A program made the position numbers and the translations under genes. The notes under the pieces were generated by a model. The model was not told the origin of the DNA. It searched no databases and was given only the letters and a program-made list of their open reading frames with translations. DNA of 64,000 nt from Eisenbergiella porci (GTDB lineage: Bacteria > Bacillota > Clostridia > Lachnospirales > Lachnospiraceae): positions 1 through 64,000 of the forward strand of contig NZ_VUMI01000019.1 of NCBI RefSeq assembly GCF_009696275.1, written 5' to 3'. The stretch's first letter is position 1; every line of letters begins with the position of its first letter. Shown one piece after another: positions 1 to 7,661 of this stretch.

Positions 1-51
1 GAAGGCTACGAATGCCTAAAGGGTGTGGATAAAAACATGAAAAGGGCGTAG
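1..51 (+). CDS. Possible C-terminal end of an upstream gene (partial)
   Basis: The first frame is open from base 1 to a TAG at 49-51 and would encode the last 16 residues (EGYECLKGVDKNMKRA) of a protein cut by the window edge. A hairpin at 110-127 follows, as expected behind a gene end. Sixteen residues are too few to identify a family, and the open frame could be chance. Confidence 0.3.
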   Translation, partial: EGYECLKGVDKNMKRA

Positions 52-109
52 CGATGTGGAAAATAAATATTTAAGTATAAAAGTATCGAGAGGATTATTT
101 ACAACCTGC

Positions 110-127
110 CAGCGCCTTTCGGCGCTG
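110..127 (+). terminator. GC-rich hairpin, possible terminator of the upstream gene
   Basis: CAGCGCC (110-116) pairs perfectly with GGCGCTG (121-127) around a TTTC loop, followed by CATTTTC rather than a clean T-run. It lies just upstream of the rfbB promoter, so it may end transcription from the left or insulate the promoter. The weak T-tract keeps confidence modest. Confidence 0.45.
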
Positions 128-144
128 CATTTTCAAGGTTTTAT

Positions 145-173
145 TTGGTAAAACAAGAATTTTGTGGTATACT
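145..173 (+). promoter_or_regulatory. Sigma-A-type promoter for the rfb operon
   Basis: TTGGTA (145-150), a 17-bp spacer and TATACT (168-173) make a good housekeeping promoter in an AT-rich stretch. Transcription would start near 180 and leave a leader of about 145 nt before rfbB. The leader is GC-rich with short self-complementary runs near 255-290, but I recognise no riboswitch class in it. With the hairpin at 110-127, this accounts for the 1-326 gap. Confidence 0.6.
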
Positions 174-326
174 AATTAAAATTAAGCTTAATGTCAGTTC
201 CTCTGCCTGTTTAACAGCTTTTTAAAGCGGCGGCAGCCTGCGGTGTAAAAGAAGACCGGCCGGATTCCGGCAGAAAGAACGGCTGCAGGGCATTTAATTT
301 TTAAGGCGGAGACAAAGGAGAAAAAT

Positions 327-1403
327 ATGAGAACTTATTTGGTAACAGGCGGCGCAGGATTTATTGGTTCCAATTACATCCACTATATGTTCAGGAAATA
401 TGACAACGAAATCCGGATTATCAATGTGGATGCCCTCACCTATGCCGGCAATCTGGAAAATCTTAAAGATGTGGAGGAGAGGGAGAACTATACCTTTGTT
501 AAAGCCAACATCTGTGATAAGGAAGCGATTGAAAAGATTTTTACGGAAAATGACATTGACAGAGTGGTGCATTTTGCGGCGGAAAGCCATGTGGACAGAA
601 GCATCCGCAATCCGGAAATTTTTGTCCAGACCAATGTTTTGGGCACTGCAGTCATGTTGAACTGTGCCAAGGCGGCATGGGAGAATCCCGACGGCAGCTT
701 TAAGGAAGGAAAGAAATTCCTTCATGTATCTACCGACGAGGTATACGGTTCCCTGGAAAATGAGGGTGAGTATTTTTACGAGACAACTCCTTATGCGCCT
801 CACAGCCCCTATTCCGCAAGTAAGGCCAGCTCGGACATGCTGGTTAAGTCCTATATGGATACCTATCATTTCCCGGCGAATATTACCAACTGTTCCAACA
901 ATTACGGCCCTTATCAGTTCCCGGAGAAGCTCATTCCGCTGATTATTAACAATGCGCTTCATGGAAAGAATTTGCCCGTTTACGGAGACGGCAAGAATGT
1001 GCGTGACTGGCTGTACGTTGAGGATCATGCAAAGGCCATCGATATGGTACAGGAGAACGGCAGACTTTTTGAAACATACAATATCGGCGGACATAATGAA
1101 AAGCAGAATATACAGATCATTGAGATTATCATAGATACCCTCCAGGAAATGCTGGCTGAGGACGATCCGAGAAGGACGCTGGTTTCCAGAGATCTGATTA
1201 CCTATGTGGAGGATCGCAAGGGCCATGACCGCAGATATGCCATTGCACCGGATAAGATCAAGGCGGAAATCGGCTGGGAACCGGAAACCATGTTTGCGGA
1301 AGGCATAAAGAAGACCATTGCATGGTACTTTGAGCATGAGGATTGGATGAAAAACGTTACCAGCGGTGATTACCAGAAATATTACAACGAGATGTACAAA
1401 TAA
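327..1403 (+). CDS. rfbB: dTDP-glucose 4,6-dehydratase
   Basis: Converts dTDP-glucose to dTDP-4-keto-6-deoxyglucose, the second step of dTDP-L-rhamnose synthesis, in the cytoplasm. The 358-residue protein is full length for the short-chain dehydrogenase/reductase family: the NAD-binding TGGAGFIGSNY motif is at residues 7-17, followed by STDEVYG and the catalytic YSASK. The start at 327 has AAAGGAGAAAA just upstream. It is the first gene of the polysaccharide operon, about 150 nt behind a good promoter, with rfbA and rfbC next. The identification is secure; the paralogue producing other 6-deoxy sugars uses the same reaction, so rhamnose as end product is inferred from rfbC. Confidence 0.95.
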   Translation: MRTYLVTGGAGFIGSNYIHYMFRKYDNEIRIINVDALTYAGNLENLKDVEERENYTFVKANICDKEAIEKIFTENDIDRVVHFAAESHVDRSIRNPEIFVQTNVLGTAVMLNCAKAAWENPDGSFKEGKKFLHVSTDEVYGSLENEGEYFYETTPYAPHSPYSASKASSDMLVKSYMDTYHFPANITNCSNNYGPYQFPEKLIPLIINNALHGKNLPVYGDGKNVRDWLYVEDHAKAIDMVQENGRLFETYNIGGHNEKQNIQIIEIIIDTLQEMLAEDDPRRTLVSRDLITYVEDRKGHDRRYAIAPDKIKAEIGWEPETMFAEGIKKTIAWYFEHEDWMKNVTSGDYQKYYNEMYK

Positions 1404-1458
1404 TGGTAGCGGTTCGTAACAGTTCAGCGGGCAATGTCATTTAGTTAAGACAGTGCAG

Positions 1459-1502
1459 ACACTGCAGTGTAACAGCCTTAATTTTGCGGCAACACTGCAG
1501 TG
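1459..1502. repeat. Two copies of a CACTGCAGTG palindrome between rfbB and rfbA
   Basis: A perfect 12-bp palindrome ACACTGCAGTGT lies at 1459-1470 and AACACTGCAGTG at 1491-1502 repeats its 10-bp core. The centres are about 33 bp apart (roughly three helical turns), in the 174-bp gap before rfbA. Paired palindromes at such spacing can be operator sites, but no matching regulator is nearby and they might equally be chance or form alternative RNA hairpins. Confidence 0.4.
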
Positions 1503-1577
1503 CTTTATGAGATAAGGTTTCAGGTAAGTGATGAACGGCCCGGTGGAAAAAGGGCCTCTGAAAGGAGGAGCACGACC

Positions 1578-2447
1578 ATGAAAGGAATTATTCTTGCAGG
1601 AGGAAGCGGAACCAGACTGTATCCGCTGACCAAAGCAATATCCAAGCAGATTATGCCGGTATATGATAAACCAATGATTTATTATCCTTTGTCCATATTG
1701 ATGCTGGCGGATATCCGGGAAATCCTCATCATATCCACACCGAGGGATCTTCCGATATTTAAGGAACTTTTAGGGACCGGAGAGCAGCTTGGGCTGACTT
1801 TATCCTATGCCGTACAGGAAGCTCCGAGAGGACTGGCGGATGCATTTATTATCGGAGAGGAATTTATCGGAAAAGACAGCGTGGCGCTTGTACTGGGAGA
1901 CAATATTTTCTATGGGCAGAGCTTTTCCAAAGTGCTGCGGACCGTTGCTTCCCGGGAGAAGGGAGCTACAATTTTCGGTTATTATGTACGCGACCCCAGA
2001 GAATACGGCGTAGTTGAGTTTGATGAGGACGGAAAGGCACTTTCCATTGAGGAAAAGCCGGAGCATCCCAAGAGCAATTATGCGGTTCCCGGGCTGTATT
2101 TTTATGATAATGATGTGGTGGAAATTGCAAAGAGCGTAAAGCCCTCCGCAAGAGGAGAGATAGAAATTACGGCTGTAAACAATGAGTACCTGCGCAGGGG
2201 TACTCTCCGTGTGGAAACTCTGGGAAGGGGCTTCGCCTGGCTGGATACGGGAAGCCACGATTCCCTGCTGGATGCGGCGGATTTCATATCCGCATTCCAG
2301 AAAAGACAGGGCCTGTATATCTCCTGTATTGAAGAAATTGCCTTTAAGCGCGGCTTTATATCCAGGGAACAGCTTTTGAAGCTGGCGGAGCCGCTGATGA
2401 AAACGGATTATGGAAAATACATGGTAGAGGTTGCCAACGGACTGTAA
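1578..2447 (+). CDS. rfbA: Glucose-1-phosphate thymidylyltransferase
   Basis: Makes dTDP-glucose from glucose-1-phosphate and dTTP, the first step of dTDP-rhamnose synthesis. The 289-residue product begins [16 protein letters not shown], the nucleotidyltransferase signature, and continues with KPMIYYPLS and VLGDNIFYG, all typical of short-form RmlA. I chose 1578 rather than the upstream open frame from 1500 because AAAGGAGGAG lies at 1561-1570 and the family motif starts immediately. The substrate could be supplied by the phosphoglucomutase at 11874. Confidence 0.96.
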   Translation: MKGIILAGGSGTRLYPLTKAISKQIMPVYDKPMIYYPLSILMLADIREILIISTPRDLPIFKELLGTGEQLGLTLSYAVQEAPRGLADAFIIGEEFIGKDSVALVLGDNIFYGQSFSKVLRTVASREKGATIFGYYVRDPREYGVVEFDEDGKALSIEEKPEHPKSNYAVPGLYFYDNDVVEIAKSVKPSARGEIEITAVNNEYLRRGTLRVETLGRGFAWLDTGSHDSLLDAADFISAFQKRQGLYISCIEEIAFKRGFISREQLLKLAEPLMKTDYGKYMVEVANGL

Positions 2448-2514
2448 AGGCCTTCCTTTAGCGGGCGGCTGTGCTAAAGCAAAATATTGATATCAGAAAC
2501 GAGGAATTACAGAA

Positions 2515-3069
2515 ATGGGAAAAATTACGGTAGAAACATGTGAAATTGAAGGGCTGAAGGTGATTACTCCCACCGTTTTCGGCGATAACCGCGGATATTT
2601 TATGGAAACCTATAATTATAATGATTATAAAGAGGCAGGAATCGATCAGATATTCGTGCAGGATAATCAGTCTGCTTCAAAAAAAGGAGTGCTCAGAGGC
2701 CTTCATTTCCAGATACATTATCCCCAGGATAAGCTGGTGCGCGTCCTGAAGGGCGAGGTGTATGATGTGGCGGTGGATTTAAGGGCTGATTCCCCCACCT
2801 TCGGAAAGTGGTTCGGCGTGCTTCTGACAGAAGAGAATAAAAAGCAGTTTTTTATTCCGAAGAATTTTGCCCATGGCTTCCTGGTGCTTTCTGACTATGC
2901 CGAATTTGCCTATAAGTGTACGGATTTCTATCATCCGAATGATGAAGGCGGCCTTGCATGGAATGATCCGGATATCGGAGTGGAATGGCCTATTCCCGAA
3001 GGTATGGAGCTGATCCAGTCTGAAAAGGATACTAAATGGGGCGGAATCAAAGAGTATAAAGCGGAGTGA
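2515..3069 (+). CDS. rfbC: dTDP-4-dehydrorhamnose 3,5-epimerase
   Basis: Epimerises dTDP-4-keto-6-deoxyglucose at C3 and C5 to the L-lyxo form, step three of the rhamnose pathway. The 184-residue cupin protein carries the RGLHFQ motif with the catalytic His, the KLVRVLKGEVYDVAVDLR strand, and FAHGFLVLSD. Its stop overlaps a GTG start of the next gene (GTGA at 3066-3069), implying coupling to the exporter. The usual last gene, rfbD (the reductase), does not follow here. Confidence 0.95.
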   Translation: MGKITVETCEIEGLKVITPTVFGDNRGYFMETYNYNDYKEAGIDQIFVQDNQSASKKGVLRGLHFQIHYPQDKLVRVLKGEVYDVAVDLRADSPTFGKWFGVLLTEENKKQFFIPKNFAHGFLVLSDYAEFAYKCTDFYHPNDEGGLAWNDPDIGVEWPIPEGMELIQSEKDTKWGGIKEYKAE

Positions 3070-4109
3070 ACCGGAAAACAGGAATGAATAACAAGAAGAG
3101 AAAAGAGAAGCCCGCGCTCAGACAGGGCATCAGCAAAAAGACAGGACTAACCATATTCACCCTCGTAATGTTAATCATGGGGGTGATTATTGCGTGTTAC
3201 CATAATCCGCTGGCAAACCAGACTGACGAGCTGATAAAGAAGATTATCGCCTGCACGTTAATTGCGGCGGCGGTAGTAGCCGTACTGAAATTTTACGATA
3301 AGATAATCCTCCTCCCGTTTGAGCTTTACCAGAACCGGCGGCTGATATGGCGTCTGGCGAAGAACGATTTTAAACGCCGGTATGCGGGATCCTATATGGG
3401 AGGCATATGGGCCATGGTGCAGCCGGTGGTCACTGTGGCGATGTATTATGTGGTATTTCAGGTAATTATGCCGCAGAAGGCGCAGCTGTTGGGAGATGGG
3501 ATTGAAGTTCCCTATCTAGTATTCCTGACGGCGGGACTGGTTCCCTGGTTCTATTTTTCCGAAGCGCTCACTAACGGGATGATGGCGCTGCTGGAATATG
3601 AATATCTGGTAAAAAAAGTAGTATTTAAAATAAGCATTCTGCCTATTATTAAAATTATTGCGGCCACGTTCATCCATGGCTTTTTTGTGCTGGTGCTTTT
3701 AATCATAGCATTTTTCTATGGTTTTACCCCCAGCCTGTATACGCTACAGACTTTTTATTACAGCTTCTGTATGTTTGCCCTGGTGTTGGCTATCAGCTAT
3801 ACCACCTGCTCCGTGGTCATTTATTTCCGCGATCTTCAGCAGATAGTGGGCATCGGCCTGCAGATTGGCATGTGGGCGACTCCGGTTCTCTGGCAGCTGG
3901 GGACTCTGAGCAAAAAGGCCCAGATGCTGGTGAAAATCAATCCGCTTGTCTATATTGTGGAAGGCTACCGCAGCTCCATTTATGAAAAACAGTGGTTCTG
4001 GGAGGATTTTTATTCCACGATGTATTTCTGGATTATCACGGTGGTGCTGTTCTGTATCGGCGCGCTTGTTTATAAACGCCTGAAGGTACATTTCGCGGAT
4101 ATCATGTAA
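3066..4109 (+). CDS. ABC-2 type polysaccharide export permease (Wzm/TagG-like)
   Basis: Membrane subunit of a polysaccharide ABC exporter that moves a lipid-linked glycan across the membrane. The 347-residue protein has two N-terminal hydrophobic segments (about residues 28-45 and 58-77), then an ABC-2 membrane domain with RLAKNDFKRRYAGSYMGGIWAMVQP, which resembles the amphipathic entry helix of Wzm and TagG, and several further membrane spans. The two extra N-terminal segments are longer than in typical Wzm. GTG at 3066 overlaps the rfbC stop; ATG at 3084 is an alternative start. The ATPase partner follows at 4147. Confidence 0.88.
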   Translation: MNRKTGMNNKKRKEKPALRQGISKKTGLTIFTLVMLIMGVIIACYHNPLANQTDELIKKIIACTLIAAAVVAVLKFYDKIILLPFELYQNRRLIWRLAKNDFKRRYAGSYMGGIWAMVQPVVTVAMYYVVFQVIMPQKAQLLGDGIEVPYLVFLTAGLVPWFYFSEALTNGMMALLEYEYLVKKVVFKISILPIIKIIAATFIHGFFVLVLLIIAFFYGFTPSLYTLQTFYYSFCMFALVLAISYTTCSVVIYFRDLQQIVGIGLQIGMWATPVLWQLGTLSKKAQMLVKINPLVYIVEGYRSSIYEKQWFWEDFYSTMYFWIITVVLFCIGALVYKRLKVHFADIM

Positions 4110-4146
4110 GCGCCGTATCGTCAAAAACGCGCAGTTGGGAGCAAAA

Positions 4147-5571
4147 ATGGAAGAAAGACAGCTTGCCATCCATGTGGAGGGCTTAAATAAAGTATATAAA
4201 CTCTATGATCATAACAGGGATCGTCTGGTGGATTCCCTGGGCCTGGCCCGCAAGAAAAGGTACAGGGAGCATTATGCCCTGCGTAATGTGGATTTGGATA
4301 TTTATCAGGGGGAGTGCGTGGGGATCATCGGTACCAACGGTTCCGGTAAATCCACGATTCTTAAAATCATTACCGGCGTGCTTAATGAGACGGACGGCGT
4401 GGTGGCAGTCAACGGGCGGATTTCCGCGCTGCTGGAGCTGGGCGCCGGCTTTAACATGGAGTACAACGGGATTGAGAACGTATATCTGAATGGAACCATG
4501 ATCGGGTTTTCAGAAAAGGAAATAGATGAAAAGCTTCAGGATATCCTGGATTTTGCGGATATCGGAGAATATGTATACCAGCCCGTCAAAACGTATTCCA
4601 GCGGTATGTTTGTAAGGCTGGCTTTTGCTGTGGCCATCAATATCGATCCGGAAATCCTCATTGTGGATGAGGCGCTTTCCGTTGGCGATGTTTTTTTCCA
4701 GGCAAAGTGCTATCATAAGTTCGAAGAATTCAAGAAGCAGGGAAAGACCATTCTTTTTGTCAGCCATGATTTGAGCGCCATCAGCAAATACTGCGATCGG
4801 GCCGTACTGCTCAATCAGGGCGTAAAGCTGGGTGAGGGCAGCCCCAAAGAAATGATTGACGCCTACAAGCGCGTGCTGGTGGGACAGTATGAAATGCCCG
4901 AAACAGGCGGCAAAGGCGGATTGCTTCAGGATAAGGACATACGGGCTGCTGCGGCAAAGGCGGACGGCGGTACGGTCAATGAGAATGTTTTCGGAAACGG
5001 CAGCGCTCAGGAAAACAACAGTAAAGAAAACAACAGCGCGGAAAACGAAGCCTCCGCCAGTGAAAAGTCAGGTCGGACTGCGTTGAAAAAGCATCCCCGA
5101 ACACAGGCGCAGGGAGTAAATCCTCAGGCGCTGGAATACGGAACGAAGGAAGCGGAGATTATAGATTATTATGTGACGGACGGAAATGGTGTGGAGACGA
5201 CAACCATACTGAAGGGTGATCCCTTTACCATGCATATGAGGGTGCATATCCACGAGGATGTGCCCGCGCCGATTTTTGCGCTTTCCATTAAAAATATCAA
5301 GGGCGTGGAAATTACCGGGACGAATACCATGGTGGAGCGGGCGTTCCTGGAAGGGGTAAAGGCCGGGGAAGAGCTGGAAATTACTTTTTCACAGAAGGTG
5401 AGGCTGCAGGGCGGCGATTACCTTTTGTCTCTGGGAGTGACCGGATATAAGGGAGATTCCTTTACGGTATACCACCGTCTGTATGATATTATGAACCTGA
5501 CCGTGATTTCCGACAGGGATACGGTGGGATACTTCGATATGGAATCTGATGTGAAGGTTGCCAGATTATAG
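4147..5571 (+). CDS. ABC exporter ATPase with C-terminal glycan-binding-type domain (Wzt-like)
   Basis: Energises export of the polysaccharide made here. The 474-residue protein has Walker A GTNGSGKST (near residue 60), signature SSGMFVRLAFAV, Walker B ILIVDEALSVGD and H-loop FVSHD. After about residue 255 comes an Asn/Glu/Ser-rich linker with a repeated ENNS unit, then a beta-rich domain (about 345-474) matching the Wzt C-terminal domain that in E. coli O8/O9a reads a capped chain end. ATG 4147 has GGGAG just upstream; a TTG at 4135 would put that Shine-Dalgarno inside the gene. Plain TagH-type ATPases usually lack this domain, so its presence next to the methyltransferase/kinase is informative. 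Confidence 0.9.
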   Translation: MEERQLAIHVEGLNKVYKLYDHNRDRLVDSLGLARKKRYREHYALRNVDLDIYQGECVGIIGTNGSGKSTILKIITGVLNETDGVVAVNGRISALLELGAGFNMEYNGIENVYLNGTMIGFSEKEIDEKLQDILDFADIGEYVYQPVKTYSSGMFVRLAFAVAINIDPEILIVDEALSVGDVFFQAKCYHKFEEFKKQGKTILFVSHDLSAISKYCDRAVLLNQGVKLGEGSPKEMIDAYKRVLVGQYEMPETGGKGGLLQDKDIRAAAAKADGGTVNENVFGNGSAQENNSKENNSAENEASASEKSGRTALKKHPRTQAQGVNPQALEYGTKEAEIIDYYVTDGNGVETTTILKGDPFTMHMRVHIHEDVPAPIFALSIKNIKGVEITGTNTMVERAFLEGVKAGEELEITFSQKVRLQGGDYLLSLGVTGYKGDSFTVYHRLYDIMNLTVISDRDTVGYFDMESDVKVARL

Positions 5572-5594
5572 AGTGCGAAAGGCAGGGGCCAAAG

Positions 5595-7661
5595 ATGACT
5601 GAGCAGATAGGGAAAGTGAAACTGGACTTATCCTTTTACCCCGGAGAAGACTTCTACTGTGACGGAACGGTAGAGGATGAAATATTGGATATTGTAAAAA
5701 ATTATCCGCCGGAGGAATACCAGAAAAAAATAGAGGAAAAGCGCAGCTGGCCTGTGTTTTATCATCTTTCGCCGCAGCGGGAAAATATTGCGGCCTGGCT
5801 TCCCATGGATAAAAATACGAAGGTGCTGGAGGTAGGCAGCGGTATGGGAGCGGTCACAGGAGTGCTGGCCCGTAAGGCCGGCAGCGTCACCTGTGTGGAT
5901 TTATCCAAAAAAAGGAGTCTCATCAATGCCTATCGCAACCAGGAATATGACAATGTAACGATTTATGTGGGGAATTTCAATGATATAGAACCGATTCTGC
6001 CCTGCGATTACGATTATGTCCTGCTGATAGGCGTTTTCGAATACGGACAGAGCTACATTCCCACGGAAGCGCCCTTTGAGGATTTCCTGAACATTAACCA
6101 GAAGCATGTAAAAAAGGACGGCAACCTGGTCATTGCCATAGAAAACAAGATGGGGATGAAGTACTGGGCCGGCTGCGCGGAGGATCATTTATCCCGGTTT
6201 TTCGCGGGGATTGAGGATTATCCTGACGGCGGCGTAGTGCGCACCTTTACCAGGAACGGCCTGGAGAGGCTGATGCGTAAATGCGGTGTTGCTGACTATC
6301 ATTTTTACTACCCTTACCCGGATTATAAATTTGCCGACACCATTTATTCCGACAGACGCCTTCCCAAGGTGGGCGAGCTGAGCAAGAACCTGCGGAATTT
6401 CGATGCGGACAGAATGCTTCTTTTCGATGAGAAAAATGCCTTTGATATGGTGATCCGGGAAGGCATATTCCCCATGTACAGCAACTCCTACATGGTGATG
6501 ACAGGACCTGCGCCGGACACCGTTTATACGAAATTCTCCAATGACCGGGCGGATATTTATGCTATCCGTACGGATATTGTGGAGCAGGAAAAAAGGCGTA
6601 TCGTCCGCAAAATACCGGATTCGCCGGCAGCGGCCGAGCATGTGGAAAATATAGCGAAATTTTATAAGGAACTGAAAAAAAGATACGAAGGAAGCGGACT
6701 TTTTATAAATGAATGTCATCTGATAAAGGACGGGAAGGGCCTGCCGGAAGCACAGTTTGAATATCTGGAGGGCTGTACGCTGGAGGAAATGATGGATGAC
6801 TGCCTGGATCGGGAGGACATGAATTGCTTCCGCAGCCTTTTCGGGGCATATCTGGATAAAATCCGTTACAGGGCGCAGGTGCCGGTATCGGATTATGATC
6901 TGGTATTCGGAAACATTATTGTAGATAAAGAGGGCCGCTGGAACCTGATTGATTATGAGTGGACCTTTGAGGAATGTGTGGATTCCAATGCGCTGGCTTT
7001 CCGTGCGTTGTACTGCTATCAGATGGGAGACGGCAAGCGTAAGGGACTTCCTGTGGAGGAATTCCTGAAGGAGCTGGGAATCAGCGAGGAGGGGGCGCAG
7101 GAATACCGGGCCAGGGAACGTCGTTTCCAAAAGGCCGTTACGGGCAACCGTGTGTCGGTTTCCGATATGCGGGTGCTGCTTGGCAGGAGGGCGATCCCAT
7201 GGCAGGAGTTTTTTTCAAGGCTTGATCGCAAAAAGGTGGAGATATTCGAAGATTACGGCGCGGGCTACAGCCCGGAGCATTCCTATCATCATTTTCCAAG
7301 CTATCTTGTGGATGATCACATGCGTATCAGTGTGCCTGTGAAGGAGGGCGTCAGGGGAATCCGTATCGATCCTGCGGAAAGCTCCTGTATTGTACGCATG
7401 GAGAGCGCCGTGCTGAACGGCATGGAGCTGCCGTTGTCGGAGCCGGCTTATCTGGCGATGAACGGATGGGAGCTGACGCCGAAAAAGGATCCCCATCCTG
7501 TATTCTTTTTCCACAGCAATGATCCCAACATCAATATCCGGCTGGATAAAGTGCCGGAGGGCGGCGATGGGATTTTAGAGGTGGAGTTCGAGATAGAATG
7601 GCTGTCGGAGGAAACGGCGTCCGCGGTGGATGCCAATCTCAAAAGGAGGCACTGGTTTTGA
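5595..7661 (+). CDS. Fused SAM methyltransferase and kinase-like protein (WbdD-type architecture)
   Basis: The 688-residue product starts with a class I SAM-dependent methyltransferase domain (LEVGSGMGAVTGVLA near residues 78-92, followed by VTCVDLSKKR). The middle third is kinase-like: D435 and N440 in YDLVFGNIIVD correspond to the catalytic loop and D453 in LIDYEW to the metal-binding DFG position. The last 190 residues look beta-rich. In E. coli O8/O9a, WbdD joins a methyltransferase and a kinase to cap the chain end that Wzt then recognises. Here the gene directly follows a Wzt-like ATPase, so a chain-terminating role is inferred. WbdD carries a C-terminal coiled-coil, which I do not see. 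The stop overlaps the next TTG start. Confidence 0.72.
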   Translation: MTEQIGKVKLDLSFYPGEDFYCDGTVEDEILDIVKNYPPEEYQKKIEEKRSWPVFYHLSPQRENIAAWLPMDKNTKVLEVGSGMGAVTGVLARKAGSVTCVDLSKKRSLINAYRNQEYDNVTIYVGNFNDIEPILPCDYDYVLLIGVFEYGQSYIPTEAPFEDFLNINQKHVKKDGNLVIAIENKMGMKYWAGCAEDHLSRFFAGIEDYPDGGVVRTFTRNGLERLMRKCGVADYHFYYPYPDYKFADTIYSDRRLPKVGELSKNLRNFDADRMLLFDEKNAFDMVIREGIFPMYSNSYMVMTGPAPDTVYTKFSNDRADIYAIRTDIVEQEKRRIVRKIPDSPAAAEHVENIAKFYKELKKRYEGSGLFINECHLIKDGKGLPEAQFEYLEGCTLEEMMDDCLDREDMNCFRSLFGAYLDKIRYRAQVPVSDYDLVFGNIIVDKEGRWNLIDYEWTFEECVDSNALAFRALYCYQMGDGKRKGLPVEEFLKELGISEEGAQEYRARERRFQKAVTGNRVSVSDMRVLLGRRAIPWQEFFSRLDRKKVEIFEDYGAGYSPEHSYHHFPSYLVDDHMRISVPVKEGVRGIRIDPAESSCIVRMESAVLNGMELPLSEPAYLAMNGWELTPKKDPHPVFFFHSNDPNINIRLDKVPEGGDGILEVEFEIEWLSEETASAVDANLKRRHWF

